Origin: a virus
IMG/VR virus record: IMGVR_UViG_3300009502_000021
Location: 44,298-108,297 of that record
Direction: 5' to 3' (one strand)
Length of the DNA stretch: 64,000 nt
Part shown: positions 1 through 8,461 of the stretch, piece after piece
Layout: every line of letters starts with the position of its first letter
How positions within the stretch are numbered: the stretch's first letter is position 1
The notes under the pieces: generated by a model
What the model saw: only the letters and a program-made list of their open reading frames with translations
Told to the model about the DNA's origin: nothing
Databases searched by the model: none
Made by a program: the position numbers and the translations under genes

Positions 1-91
1 GTTCTATATCTTCGTGTTTAAGGGGGTTTGTTACTTGTTTTAGGCCATATGGACCCTTGGCAGTTGTTGGTGATATTTCATTAATTTTCAT
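1..91 (-). CDS. 5' part of a gene with a capsid-targeting-like start
   Basis: Thirty codons are visible before the window edge. The protein starts MKINEISPTTAKGPYG, which fits the M-[KR]-x-x-E-[FLIV] N-terminus shared by many genes here. Its ATG overlaps the TGA of the upstream gene (ATGA), so the two are translationally coupled. Function cannot be told from this fragment. It is probably another member of the putative head-packaged set. Confidence 0.6.
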   Translation of the reverse strand, partial: MKINEISPTTAKGPYGLKQVTNPLKHEDIE

Positions 92-836
92 ACTGCGGAC
101 CTTCGTAATTCGGCTTGCACCCCGGCGGTTTTATACATTTCTTCGGAGACATACACCGCAGCATCACACTTGATCATTACTTCGTGATTGGTGTGTAAAG
201 CATTTTGCAGGCCGGTGTTAATATCAAAAAGGTTTTTAACTTTAGCCAGGTCATATGTCTTTGGATCGTCAAGTGGGGCCAAATATATGTAGCCACCATG
301 ACTGTGCTTCTCGACAAAACGCTTCTTTGTATACCTTGCAAGCTCGTCGGCTTTCAACATGAGAAGATCTTCATATGGTGGGCTCCACGCATATTCAAAA
401 TTACCAATTGGGAAGATGGCATACCTATCACCGTAATAACCAGCGGAGCCATAGTCACCAACAAATATGCTATTCGACCGAGTAACTGGCGATTTGATTA
501 ACGATAGCATTGCATTAAAGGCATTGTGCATTTCCATCGATGATCCAAGTGGCAGTCTATCCGGTCTAGTCTTTCTGACAAAGACATGACCAGTTGGCCT
601 TGTGTATTAATACCACGCCATGCAGTAACACCGCCGCTGCCGCCGTTACCGGTTAATTTGATCCAACGTGCGCAATGTGTTCGCAAATAATGTACCACCA
701 AACCAGCATAGTGACTCAATGGCAGTGAGGGATCAAAATCTATTTCTGGAACGGACTGTGGCTTATATGGTGTGGAGTCTGTGGCCTTCTTGGCTCTCTC
801 GATTGGGCCGTCTTCAAATAGTTCCATTATCTTCAC
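88..836 (-). pseudogene. Frameshifted Alt-like ADP-ribosyltransferase homolog
   Basis: Two overlapping frames together make one protein. The 498-836 frame (GTG start, MKIMELFEDGP) carries the N-terminus and an AWRGINTQG segment. The 88-537 frame, read upstream of its first ATG, continues RPTGHVFVRKTRPDRLP and then HNAFNAMLSL and FPIGNFEYAWSP. Both halves align in order with the intact neighbour at 833-1714 (LYRGVRHTGG, HNAFNMLIKL, FPIGNFHYTWSP, HEVMI). The frames switch near 595-606, so one base is lost or gained. This may be a real inactivation, a sequencing or assembly indel, or less likely a programmed shift. The family call follows that of the neighbour. The start codon overlaps the stop of that gene. 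Confidence 0.7.
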
Positions 837-1714
837 AGTATCAAATCTCTTACATATTGACCATAAAAGGTTTTGTTGATGTACAAAATATCCGATCCGG
901 AAATCATAACCTCGTGCCTACTCTGAATAGCATCGGCAAGGTAACGGTCGACAATAATGGATTGCTTGAGTTTATCCAAGTCATATACTTCGGGCTTTAA
1001 AATGTTCGGCGAATCATAATTCAAACTTGCCATTGCCCTAGCAATTTCGACACCCCTTGGTCCTTTAAGGTTCTCGATATCTTTCTTAAGATTGTTAATG
1101 CGGTTTATCGACGGGCCGCCGGCGTACTGTATGCGCTCTAATTCCCTAGAATATTTTGCAATCTCGATTTCAATCCATTCTTGCACCTCTTCATCGCTCA
1201 TCTCTTTATATTCTGGTTTCATCAGATGTCGCATCTGAGTATTCTTGAAGTTAATGGTCCAGTCATCAAAATATGGACTCCATGTATAATGGAAATTGCC
1301 AATTGGGAATACTGTGAACGTATCACCATATTCGGTTGTTGATACTGTGCTGCTGGTGCAAAATGCCGCGTTGGATCTGTTGGCTGTACCACCGGCTAGC
1401 TTGATGAGCATGTTGAATGCATTGTGTCTGAATTTTTCAGTATCGCGGGGTTCACGATCTGTTCTAACATCCCGAATGAACGCAACTGCACCACCAGTGT
1501 GTCGCACACCACGATATAGTGTTTGATCATGCGGATTGACATCGGCGAGATATGGTTTGCAATTTTTGTTAATGAATGCTGCAAGGCCCGCTGCTACCTT
1601 CTGGGCATCTTCGAAGTGCATAAGGCGGTTAATGCCGACAAGCAAGTCGTCGGCAAACGGGACTCCGGGTACAGCCTTGTTTTCGGCTTCTATTAAGAAT
1701 TCCGAGGCTCTCAT
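833..1714 (-). CDS. Putative Alt-like ADP-ribosyltransferase with capsid-targeting-like N-terminus
   Basis: 293 residues starting MRASEFLIEAEN. This resembles the T4 capsid-targeting peptide of IPI-III (MKTYQEFIAEA), and LIE/A is a fitting gp21-type cleavage site. Further on are LYRGV (candidate Arg of the R-S-E class), FCTSSTVST (candidate STS motif) and RHEVMISG (candidate catalytic Glu region, compare EMEVILPRG in T4 Alt). These three motifs in order suggest an R-S-E mono-ADP-ribosyltransferase delivered with the DNA. Motif matching was by eye, so function is inferred. A frameshifted paralog follows directly. Confidence 0.55.
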   Translation of the reverse strand: MRASEFLIEAENKAVPGVPFADDLLVGINRLMHFEDAQKVAAGLAAFINKNCKPYLADVNPHDQTLYRGVRHTGGAVAFIRDVRTDREPRDTEKFRHNAFNMLIKLAGGTANRSNAAFCTSSTVSTTEYGDTFTVFPIGNFHYTWSPYFDDWTINFKNTQMRHLMKPEYKEMSDEEVQEWIEIEIAKYSRELERIQYAGGPSINRINNLKKDIENLKGPRGVEIARAMASLNYDSPNILKPEVYDLDKLKQSIIVDRYLADAIQSRHEVMISGSDILYINKTFYGQYVRDLIL

Positions 1715-1729
1715 TCAAGAACCCCAAAA

Positions 1730-2053
1730 TTAGCGGCGGCGCTTCCTTGTGGGTCCAACTGCCCAAAATTGGCGGGATCCTGCACTGCGCGACATTGGAT
1801 CTCTTGTGAGTTTGATACCTGCATCATTCTTTATCTCAGTTCTTTTATTTACCACTTTCTTCTTCTTGAACTGTGCTAAAGACTTTGCTTCCGCGAGCGT
1901 TTTGATCGGGTGATTGTTGAGGTAAACTTCCCCAAGCACCATGCCCCATTGTCCGTGCAATGTTTCAACACTCCAGCCAGTGAAATTGAATACCTCAATT
2001 TTGGCTGCTTCGAGCATTGCCCGCAAATCAACGAGACAGTTGATTCCCTTCAT
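1730..2053 (-). CDS. Hypothetical basic protein
   Basis: 107 residues, not recognised. The N-terminal third looks folded (LVDLRAMLEAAKIEVFNFTG) and the C-terminus ends in a basic tail (PTRKRRR), which could bind nucleic acid. It lies 15 bases upstream of the ADP-ribosyltransferase-like gene and 2 bases after the 2056-2277 gene, so it is part of the same message. Confidence 0.6.
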   Translation of the reverse strand: MKGINCLVDLRAMLEAAKIEVFNFTGWSVETLHGQWGMVLGEVYLNNHPIKTLAEAKSLAQFKKKKVVNKRTEIKNDAGIKLTRDPMSRSAGSRQFWAVGPTRKRRR

Positions 2054-2055
2054 AG

Positions 2056-2277
2056 CTAGATATTTCTATCCTTGTTGAGATAGTAGTTGAGCAGCATATC
2101 ACGGCACATTGTTGCTGCCGAAGCATATGGCTGCATCACAATAAATGGGCACGGTTCGCCCCATCCACCGGAAGTAAGAAAGAACTTGACCTTCCTTCGA
2201 TGTTCCTTGTTGTTCGGGTCAAACATAACCGTGTTCGTGGCTCTATACATATGAAATGGTTTCAACACTGCGTTCAT
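2056..2277 (-). CDS. Hypothetical protein, 73 aa
   Basis: Starts MNAVLKPFHMYRATNT. No domain recognised. It is the first gene after a consensus sigma70 promoter at 2312-2340 and heads the small operon running to the window edge. Confidence 0.6.
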   Translation of the reverse strand: MNAVLKPFHMYRATNTVMFDPNNKEHRRKVKFFLTSGGWGEPCPFIVMQPYASAATMCRDMLLNYYLNKDRNI

Positions 2278-2311
2278 TGGACATTGTATCCGTATTGCTT
2301 AACACTTTCGT

Positions 2312-2340
2312 ACTATAGCAGGAAAATTGGATACTGTCAA
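2312..2340 (-). promoter_or_regulatory. Sigma70-type promoter, TTGACA-17-TATAGT
   Basis: On the minus strand TTGACA (2335-2340) and TATAGT (2312-2317) are separated by 17 bases, with the extended -10 TGC. It points at the gene starting at 2277. The near-consensus match suggests early transcription by host RNA polymerase. Confidence 0.8.
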
Positions 2341-2558
2341 TGAATTCGGTTCATCAACCGGGCAAGCGCCAATTCTCCCTGAATTTCGTTGTCCTCTGTC
2401 AACCGTAATACTATGTTAAATTGATCGGACGGGATTTCTTCCTCGTCGATGCCCATAAGCATCATCAACTCACCGCTCGAAATCGACTCAACTCCCTGCA
2501 TCTTAAGTTGATACAGCACCGATAAAATTTGGTCGTTTGTTTCGTCTCGGTCGGTCAT
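2337..2558 (-). CDS. Hypothetical acidic protein, 73 aa
   Basis: Starts MTDRDETNDQILSVLY and is rich in Asp and Glu. Its ATG overlaps the stop of the gene at 2555-2887. It follows the four-member paralog array in the same operon and may work with it. Its 3' end overlaps the -35 of the next promoter. No known family. Confidence 0.6.
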   Translation of the reverse strand: MTDRDETNDQILSVLYQLKMQGVESISSGELMMLMGIDEEEIPSDQFNIVLRLTEDNEIQGELALARLMNRIH

Positions 2559-2887
2559 GTAAGTTCATCTCCTGTGAAAGAACGCTCGGATAAGCGGCAG
2601 CGGATAATAAAATGGGATGCACGATCCTTCTTGGCGCTTGAATAATATTTACCAAAGCGATCCAACTTAAACCACCTAAGTCGAACGGGGAAGATCTTAG
2701 CAATCTCCTTGGCATTGCGATGGTTTTCCGGTGTATATTTAATCGGCTTGGTATTCCAAATCTGTGTTGGATCACTCCAAATTTTCTCCTCAGCCTCATT
2801 GCGCAAGCATTGGTTCAACCACTCTTGCTGTTCGGGTGTGAGTAGTAGGAAACGAGATGATGGATCGGAGATGGATACTTCAATCAT
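2555..2887 (-). CDS. Tandem paralog family, member 4
   Basis: 110 residues. The N-terminal segment RFLLLTPEQQEWLN matches those of the next three upstream genes (RFTLLTTEQNHWLD, RFSLFTAREVGWLN, RFGALTPIQNHWLN). The rest is divergent. All four are joined by 4-base ATGA overlaps. The function of the family is unknown. The shared helix-like motif may be a docking element. Confidence 0.65.
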   Translation of the reverse strand: MIEVSISDPSSRFLLLTPEQQEWLNQCLRNEAEEKIWSDPTQIWNTKPIKYTPENHRNAKEIAKIFPVRLRWFKLDRFGKYYSSAKKDRASHFIIRCRLSERSFTGDELT

Positions 2888-3216
2888 AGTTTAAAGGATT
2901 TTAAAATCTCTTTCAAAACCATCTCATCGATTTCTTTCTGAATCTCTTCGGACATTATAGCTGTTACCTCGGCCTCGAGATCAATTTCGTCGCTGCGCCG
3001 GAACGAAAACGCCGGTTTTTCGTAATTATGTTTTACGAGCACATCAAAATATCTATTGATGCGGTCAAATATTTCTAGATTTTCGGCTGTACTCGAAATC
3101 CACAATACACGATCGTATCTAGATATATGCATATCCAGCCAATGGTTCTGCTCAGTGGTGAGCAGTGTAAAGCGGACCATCTTGTTATCGACAGAATACC
3201 GGTTTTCTTCGTTCAT
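2884..3216 (-). CDS. Tandem paralog family, member 3
   Basis: 110 residues. It carries the family motif VRFTLLTTEQNHWLDMH near residue 15 and an acidic helical C-terminus (EEIQKEIDEMVLKEILKSF). The ATGA overlap with both neighbours shows a polycistronic message. No known domain. Confidence 0.65.
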   Translation of the reverse strand: MNEENRYSVDNKMVRFTLLTTEQNHWLDMHISRYDRVLWISSTAENLEIFDRINRYFDVLVKHNYEKPAFSFRRSDEIDLEAEVTAIMSEEIQKEIDEMVLKEILKSFKL

Positions 3217-3476
3217 GGCCAGAACTTAAACAGTTTGCCATCGGGGGACAATATCCACGCAAATTGCAATGAGAGTTTCTTGGCAATAGCTTGAGCCATT
3301 TTTCTATTGTACCTAGTGTTCTTAACCCACTCACTCTTAATGCGAAAAAAATCACCGGCTCCCACCGGAGGCCAATTCCTATTAAGCCACCCAACTTCTC
3401 GTGCTGTGAACAAACTAAACCGTAAGAACGGATCCTCCATAATACCACGTAAATTCGATTCGCGTTCGATAATCAT
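3213..3476 (-). CDS. Tandem paralog family, member 2
   Basis: 87 residues. It carries LRFSLFTAREVGWLNRNWP followed by a basic helix and ends GKLFKFWP. The layout is closest to member 1 (both have WLN.xWP, then R-Y-N-xx-M and an IA-KK/KR-L helix). Unknown function. Confidence 0.65.
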   Translation of the reverse strand: MIIERESNLRGIMEDPFLRFSLFTAREVGWLNRNWPPVGAGDFFRIKSEWVKNTRYNRKMAQAIAKKLSLQFAWILSPDGKLFKFWP

Positions 3477-3766
3477 ATGTAAAACCTAAACTCTCCATTG
3501 ATATGGTCTGCTGCGGTTGCAGGCGCGATATCAAGCCTCTTGGCAATACGTTCCAACATTTGGTAGTTATAGCGCGATGCTTTGATTGGTAAACTGGCAC
3601 TAGTCTGAGTTATCAACCAATCGCCCAAGGGCCAATACTTGTTCAACCAATGATTCTGAATTGGAGTCAAAGCACCGAATCGTAGAAACGAATCGTTAAT
3701 TCGTTCTCTCCTTTTTGCCGCTATACCCACTGGAATCGTCTCGATGTCTATGTGATACTTGGCCAC
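3473..3766 (-). CDS. Tandem paralog family, member 1
   Basis: 97 residues. After an extra N-terminal 25 residues comes FLRFGALTPIQNHWLNKYWP, then RYNYQMLERIAKRLDIAP, matching member 2 (RYNRKMAQAIAKKL). Its start lies inside the 3' end of the dCMP deaminase gene (19-base overlap), linking the array to nucleotide metabolism genes by co-expression only. Confidence 0.65.
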   Translation of the reverse strand: MAKYHIDIETIPVGIAAKRRERINDSFLRFGALTPIQNHWLNKYWPLGDWLITQTSASLPIKASRYNYQMLERIAKRLDIAPATAADHINGEFRFYI

Positions 3767-4260
3767 TTCACCACCCGTACCTTAACGCCGGCTTCTTCGA
3801 GCATTTTACCCGAATATGTCAATTGATAATGTGTCCCAACACCTTTACCACCAAATGGAATGTTCGGTCCGATGATCTCCTTGATGCCAGTTTGAATCAT
3901 TGCCCGTGTGCAATCGGCGCACATTGCTTCTGGTTCAAAATTGAGATACATCTTGCTACCGGCTAGTTTGGTACCATTGCGTGCTGCATTGTAGATGGCA
4001 TTTCTTTCGGCGTGTTCGGTCCATGAATATTTCTCCGGGCGATCCCACCGTGTAAATCGAATGTCTCCCAATGCTTCCTTATGGGTGTATTGGTGCCACT
4101 CAAACTCATCTTCGATGATACCGCGTGGGAACCCGTTGTATCCCATCGACAGGACAACGTTATCATCACTGACAATAACGCATCCCACCTTGGTACTTGG
4201 ATCCTTGCTCTTCTCGGCAATTAGCATTGCCTGTCGAATAAACAATTCGTCCCATTTCAC
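3748..4260 (-). CDS. dCMP deaminase
   Basis: 170 residues of the cytidine/deoxycytidylate deaminase fold. HAE at residues 83-85 supplies one zinc ligand and the catalytic Glu, and Cys114 and Cys117 (MCADC) complete the zinc site. The early segment KDPSTKVGCVIV is typical of the family. The enzyme converts dCMP to dUMP to feed dTMP synthesis, a common phage function (T4 cd). Its ATG overlaps the stop of the lysin gene. Confidence 0.9.
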   Translation of the reverse strand: MKWDELFIRQAMLIAEKSKDPSTKVGCVIVSDDNVVLSMGYNGFPRGIIEDEFEWHQYTHKEALGDIRFTRWDRPEKYSWTEHAERNAIYNAARNGTKLAGSKMYLNFEPEAMCADCTRAMIQTGIKEIIGPNIPFGGKGVGTHYQLTYSGKMLEEAGVKVRVVKWPSIT

Positions 4261-4883
4261 TTGTGTCCGCCTTTATAGAAGATGTGCCTTCCAATCCTTG
4301 CCACAATATTGTCATCGTTCCAATTGGGTTCAACGTATGTGGCATGGAAATATAGTGCTTCCTTTGCTTCCGGTGATCGAGTACCAAGCAACAGCACATT
4401 GGCTGCGGCCTTGCGTGCCTCTTCATACATCGCCGGCATTACCTTGGGGACCCGATCCATGCAAGTCCAACTGAATTGACACCCGGTCTCAGTATGCTGA
4501 TAAACAACTCCACAAACCGACTTGGGGAATGCTGGATTCCTCATCCGATTTACGGTTACTGTTGCCACAGCCACCTTACCTTCATACGGCTCGGTTCCGG
4601 CTTCGTAGTACACATTATCGGTGAGGCATTTTAGCTCGGCCTGTGTCCTCTCGTTCTTGACAGCCATCTTGGATGCTGCTTGAAGTCGAAGAGCTAGGTC
4701 GTCCATTTGTGCTTGTGTGCTTGACCGATATTCATCATATTCACTGCTAATGCTGTGAAGTTGTCTTTCACTCTGAAGGACTGCTCTGCCGGGCACATAG
4801 ATACAGAAGAATGAGAATAATACAATTCCCAATACTTTAAGCATCAACTGCTTCTGGCTCTCTCTATCGCAATCTGTAGTCAT
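4257..4883 (-). CDS. SleB/CwlJ-type cell-wall hydrolase with membrane anchor
   Basis: 208 residues. A hydrophobic helix lies near residues 15-32 (VLGIVLFSFFCIYV), followed by a coiled-coil-like linker and then a Hydrolase_2 domain: CLTDNVYYEAGTEP, GKVAVATVTVNRM, CQFSWTC and LYFHATYVEPNW. The family cleaves peptidoglycan. The N-terminal helix suggests a signal-anchor endolysin exported by the host Sec system. A second, GH19-type lysin lies at 40917-41531. Confidence 0.85.
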   Translation of the reverse strand: MTTDCDRESQKQLMLKVLGIVLFSFFCIYVPGRAVLQSERQLHSISSEYDEYRSSTQAQMDDLALRLQAASKMAVKNERTQAELKCLTDNVYYEAGTEPYEGKVAVATVTVNRMRNPAFPKSVCGVVYQHTETGCQFSWTCMDRVPKVMPAMYEEARKAAANVLLLGTRSPEAKEALYFHATYVEPNWNDDNIVARIGRHIFYKGGHK

Positions 4884-4922
4884 CGTTAGTTACCTCCTAA
4901 GGCTGTCAGATTGTTCGAAGAC

Positions 4923-4959
4923 AAAAAAGGGCGATGTGCTTCATCAGTACAATCGCCCT
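4923..4959 (-). terminator. Rho-independent terminator
   Basis: Read on the minus strand, the 8-bp stem AGGGCGAT/ATCGCCCT is followed by six T. It lies between the sugar-gene operon (ending 5056) and the lysin gene (starting 4883). Confidence 0.8.
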
Positions 4960-4973
4960 GCTTGTCTATACTG

Positions 4974-4979
4974 TATTTA
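4974..4979 (-). promoter_or_regulatory. T4-type late promoter core (TAAATA)
   Basis: Minus-strand ACTAAATACAG, the same core found before many genes here. It lies just upstream of the terminator at 4923-4959, so lysin expression from it would need read-through. Confidence 0.5.
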
Positions 4980-5015
4980 GTAACACAGGACGTCGAATTC
5001 CAACATTGCTATAGA

Positions 5016-5044
5016 ATTATAGCAGTGTTACAGGTACTTTGCAA
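5016..5044 (-). promoter_or_regulatory. Sigma70-type promoter, TTGCAA-17-TATAAT
   Basis: Minus-strand TTGCAA (5039-5044), a 17-base spacer ending TGC, and TATAAT (5016-5021). Only a short non-coding stretch separates it from the terminator at 4923-4959. An inverted repeat GTAACAC/GTGTTAC flanks the region (4980-4986, 5025-5031). Confidence 0.7.
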
Positions 5045-5055
5045 GCGGTTTTTGA

Positions 5056-5847
5056 TTAAGCTAGTTTAAAATTGGACAATTCGCCCAATTGATCAAACAA
5101 ATCCGTGGTGACCATCGGCATAGAATTGGTTGATAGTGTTCTTGTGACGACATCTGTAACAGTTGGAACCACAGTAACGTTCAATCCAAATGCGTCGCTG
5201 ATCATCTTCACCAACTCACCTTTGGTAACTGTGTTCGGAGAGAAGATGTGCTGCACCCCTTCCCAATATGCACCCGATTCAATTACTCGTTCAATTACCT
5301 TGCACAGTTCGAGGCAGGTGACACCATTCCAATCGTGATACACGTACCCCTGTACTTCCTTACCGGCTTGGGACTTAACCCATTCGATTAAGGATAGCTT
5401 GTTTTCGTACTCTTCACCAATAATCGAAGTACGGATAATGGTCAACTTTGGATGTTCACCAAGTGACTTTGTCTTTCCATATTCGTCAGTGCAATCGTGT
5501 AGCGACGTTTCTGTGTAATCGCCATCGCGTCCACTGAACACGCAATCGGTAGTGATATGGATAATTTCGGCACCAAGCTCTTCTTTGAGCTTACCGAGCA
5601 TCTGTGGGAATACTGTGTTGACTGCAACGAGGTCCAAAACTTTTGGATTGCGTTGCTTAATAAGTCCGGCGGCATTGATGATAAGATCGGGCTTGTGCTT
5701 TTTGACAAACCGCTTCAATGCCACTTCCGTAAGTTCCAACAAATCGAGTTCCTTCCGTGTTACCGGAATAACTGTATGCCGATCTTGGAAGTCCGTTACC
5801 AAATAACGCCCAAGCATTCCATTTGCACCAAAAATCATGATTTTCAT
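5056..5847 (-). CDS. RmlD-like NAD(P)-dependent sugar-nucleotide reductase/epimerase
   Basis: The start at 5847 gives MKIMIFGANGMLGRYL, a GxxGxxG dinucleotide-binding motif at the very N-terminus. Later come ITTDCVFSG and YGKTK (YxxxK catalytic pair), as in the short-chain dehydrogenase family that includes dTDP-4-dehydrorhamnose reductase. Likely role: a step in making an activated deoxysugar. The start overlaps the stop of the dehydratase gene (ATGA). Exact substrate unknown. Confidence 0.8.
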   Translation of the reverse strand: MKIMIFGANGMLGRYLVTDFQDRHTVIPVTRKELDLLELTEVALKRFVKKHKPDLIINAAGLIKQRNPKVLDLVAVNTVFPQMLGKLKEELGAEIIHITTDCVFSGRDGDYTETSLHDCTDEYGKTKSLGEHPKLTIIRTSIIGEEYENKLSLIEWVKSQAGKEVQGYVYHDWNGVTCLELCKVIERVIESGAYWEGVQHIFSPNTVTKGELVKMISDAFGLNVTVVPTVTDVVTRTLSTNSMPMVTTDLFDQLGELSNFKLA

Positions 5848-6779
5848 TTGTAATCTCTCTTTTCCAAGTAACAGTGTAACTGTTCTTTTGAAATAACGCA
5901 ATCCTTAGATGAATATTCTCCGGATGGGAAATCTTCCACTTGCGTTGGTTGGTTCAAAGGATGGATCATGTAAATGTCATCGCCATCCCTAAATGTTGTG
6001 CGCCGCACTTCTTCAGCCGAAATCATAATCTCGTGAATCTTCTCGCCCGAACGTGGCGCAGCAATAGTGTACTTCAAACCGTACAAGTCTCGGTACAATT
6101 CGAACATATCTTCAATCCGGAAACTTAAGGCCATTGGCACCGTATTAACGCCGGTGTACCTCAACGACTTTTCGATGAGGTCCATGGCATCGGTTATGCT
6201 CAACATGAAACGGGTCATCTCGGTACCATACAATGTCAGCGTCGCATCATTCTCAATGGACTTCCAAATCAGTGGAATGATGCTGCCTGTACTACCCATC
6301 ACATTTCCGTAGATCGCAGTAGTCAGCCGCACGTTCGATTTAGATGCATTAGCGATAAACGCCTCTCCGGCAACAAACTTCATGGCGCCATAAATGGTTG
6401 TTGCTGCGCGACTTTTATCACTGGAGATAAAGCAGGCCGATTCAAATTCATTCTCTTCGGCTACTCGGCGGCTGTTAAATGCCCCCTCGACAATTACCTT
6501 GTTCGCTTCTTCGTAGTTGTCGTAACATGCTTCGATTTGTTTGAGAGATGCCGCAAATATTCCAATATCGTGTGAACGGCTGGATCGCTGCATAAGATCA
6601 AGATTACGAACATCTCCAACAATGAAATTGACATTTGGGTACGCCTTCTTTAGATAGTAGTGCTTTGCTTCGTCACGCGAATACACAGTGATTTCGTTGG
6701 TACTGTGCAATCGCTTAATAAGATTGGAGCCCAAATAGCCGGCTCCACCTGTAATAAAAATTCTCTTACCATTCACCAT
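5844..6779 (-). CDS. UDP-sugar 4,6-dehydratase-like (FlaA1/PseB/CapD family)
   Basis: The start at 6779 (MVNGKRIFITGGAGYLGSNL) is preceded by a GGAGGG ribosome site. The Rossmann motif is GGAGYLG and the active-site region is SSDKSRAATTIYGAMK (YxxxK). APRSGEKIHEIMISAEE is typical of the polysaccharide-biosynthesis dehydratases that act on UDP-GlcNAc. It probably supplies a nucleotide sugar for the two glycosyltransferase-like genes upstream and the reductase downstream. Confidence 0.8.
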   Translation of the reverse strand: MVNGKRIFITGGAGYLGSNLIKRLHSTNEITVYSRDEAKHYYLKKAYPNVNFIVGDVRNLDLMQRSSRSHDIGIFAASLKQIEACYDNYEEANKVIVEGAFNSRRVAEENEFESACFISSDKSRAATTIYGAMKFVAGEAFIANASKSNVRLTTAIYGNVMGSTGSIIPLIWKSIENDATLTLYGTEMTRFMLSITDAMDLIEKSLRYTGVNTVPMALSFRIEDMFELYRDLYGLKYTIAAPRSGEKIHEIMISAEEVRRTTFRDGDDIYMIHPLNQPTQVEDFPSGEYSSKDCVISKEQLHCYLEKRDYK

Positions 6780-7518
6780 AATCACCCTCCGAACTCCCCC
6801 AACCGCCACAGATCCATGATGTTTGGATGAAGGGCCTGTGCTTAACAATCAAGTGAAACATTAGTGCTTCGTAATCTATGAATGCGACCTTGTCCCCGCC
6901 CTCAAAGTAGAACGGTGGGAATTGTTGTAGGCCGGCGTAGAAATGGTCGTAAAGGTCGTGTCCCACTGCATACGTTTGGGTTGGTGTCCACCACATTTGA
7001 TTGTTGACAGCCATTTCTTTTGGGTACCCCCAAGCGTCATTCCAGGGGAAAATTCGTAGTTGCTTGAACAAGTAGTTAGCTCGGTTCTGTTCATTGAAAT
7101 AGTCGAGGGAGAAGTCGACATAGAAATAACGACCGGATAGCTTGACCATGTAATCAAATTGCTTCACCTTATCCAAATAATTCTTTAGAAACACAATCAT
7201 CGAGCTTGCTTCGCATAACCCCTTAGTTGGATTTGTGCGGCACATTTCTGCTACACCCGGAGCCAACTCCTCGCACGAAATGTATTCGACGTTTGCTTTG
7301 TATGCTAGGTCCTTTTTGTACATCTCATGATTCTTGCTGATGTCAAACAGGTAAATCTGTGAACCCGGAGCAACTGCATTGATACTGTTGATCGAATACT
7401 GTGTTTGGCGGAAGCGTTCTTCTTGACTAAAGGCAGTACGCCGCACCGGACGACTAGTGAGCAATGGGGCATTGTTTTCAATGCCAATTGCCGATGTTAC
7501 AATGAAACACTTCTTCAT
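6766..7518 (-). CDS. Putative glycosyltransferase-like protein, copy 2
   Basis: The start MKKCFIVTSAIGIENN at 7518 was chosen because it aligns with the neighbouring paralog and makes an ATGA overlap with it. Shared segments between the two are FIVTSAI/FVITSAI, YMVKLSGRYFY/YIVKMSGRYEF and TQTYAVG/TVTYAIG. The K-x-S-G-R-Y motif and context with sugar-nucleotide enzymes suggest a glycosyltransferase, but I do not recognise the exact family. Confidence 0.55.
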   Translation of the reverse strand: MKKCFIVTSAIGIENNAPLLTSRPVRRTAFSQEERFRQTQYSINSINAVAPGSQIYLFDISKNHEMYKKDLAYKANVEYISCEELAPGVAEMCRTNPTKGLCEASSMIVFLKNYLDKVKQFDYMVKLSGRYFYVDFSLDYFNEQNRANYLFKQLRIFPWNDAWGYPKEMAVNNQMWWTPTQTYAVGHDLYDHFYAGLQQFPPFYFEGGDKVAFIDYEALMFHLIVKHRPFIQTSWICGGWGSSEGDYGEW

Positions 7519-8264
7519 ACTTCGATGTGCTCGCCGGTGCTTGCTCCGAGACCGGCGCAGCGCCAATCAACTGTTACTAACTTATGCCCACGAACAACAT
7601 ACAGATAAAAAAGTGGTTCGTAATCTATGGTTTTGTACAGTGCATAGGAATTTTCGTAACGTGTTGGCATTGCCTTCATGTCCTCACAGAATTTGACAAG
7701 GGCATAGCGTCCAATTGCGTATGTTACAGTGGGTGCCCAACGGTATTTGCCGTTATCATTGAGTTCGGCCGGCGCGCCCCAACTGTCACTCCAGTCCCAC
7801 TCCCAAAAACGTTTGACTAGAAACTTGTCGAGATTTTCCTCGGTCAATACACTTGCATCAAATTTGGTGAACTCATATCGACCGGACATTTTGACAATGT
7901 AGTCATATTCTCTTAGACGATCTGCGTACTTGGTGAGGAATGCTGCCATCAGCTTTGATTCACAATAGCCTTTGGATTCGTGCGTCTGGCAAATCGTTTT
8001 CGTTTCCTCGTCCAATTTGACTACTTCAACATTTCTGAAAAATGTCAATTCGATGGGGGTTGACCGACCAACATCAACCACAAACATAGTGGCATCGGGT
8101 TGGAATTTTGCAATGTTCAAAATAGTGTGCATTGTTTGCTCAAATCTTTCATTGGGCGTAAAGACGGAACGCATCATAGCATTGGTGCCATGTAGCGTAT
8201 TGTCCTTTAATGCCATATCTCCGTCGATGTCAATCGCCGAGGTGATTACAAAACAAATTTTCAT
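7515..8264 (-). CDS. Putative glycosyltransferase-like protein, copy 1
   Basis: 249 residues, paralog of the next gene. MKICFVITSAIDIDGD begins a predicted alpha/beta fold, with DYIVKMSGRYEF in the middle and DWRCAGLGASTGEH at the end. It probably decorates a phage or host surface glycan together with the two sugar-nucleotide enzymes. Family membership is inferred from context and the motif only. Confidence 0.55.
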   Translation of the reverse strand: MKICFVITSAIDIDGDMALKDNTLHGTNAMMRSVFTPNERFEQTMHTILNIAKFQPDATMFVVDVGRSTPIELTFFRNVEVVKLDEETKTICQTHESKGYCESKLMAAFLTKYADRLREYDYIVKMSGRYEFTKFDASVLTEENLDKFLVKRFWEWDWSDSWGAPAELNDNGKYRWAPTVTYAIGRYALVKFCEDMKAMPTRYENSYALYKTIDYEPLFYLYVVRGHKLVTVDWRCAGLGASTGEHIEV

Positions 8265-8446
8265 TTCTTAATATTGGGGGCTTTGACGATTCCAAATAAA
8301 ACAATTGCAGCCAGCCATGTCCAAAAATTATATGGGATGGACAATGCTGGGAAAAGGGTATTCAACGACCAAACAATAAACAGCGGGCTGAGTAAAACAG
8401 TAAGAATGATGCCGAATACAATGCCGGCAAATGCAAAATTTTTCAT
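8261..8446 (-). CDS. Small membrane protein, two helices
   Basis: 61 residues with two hydrophobic segments (FAGIVFGIILTVLLSPLFIV and FWTWLAAIVLFGIV). Ribosome site AGGAG precedes the ATG, and a TAAATA late core lies at 8463-8468. Its stop overlaps the first glycosyltransferase-like gene. Unknown function. Confidence 0.65.
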   Translation of the reverse strand: MKNFAFAGIVFGIILTVLLSPLFIVWSLNTLFPALSIPYNFWTWLAAIVLFGIVKAPNIKK

Positions 8447-8461
8447 AGAATCTCCTGTCAG

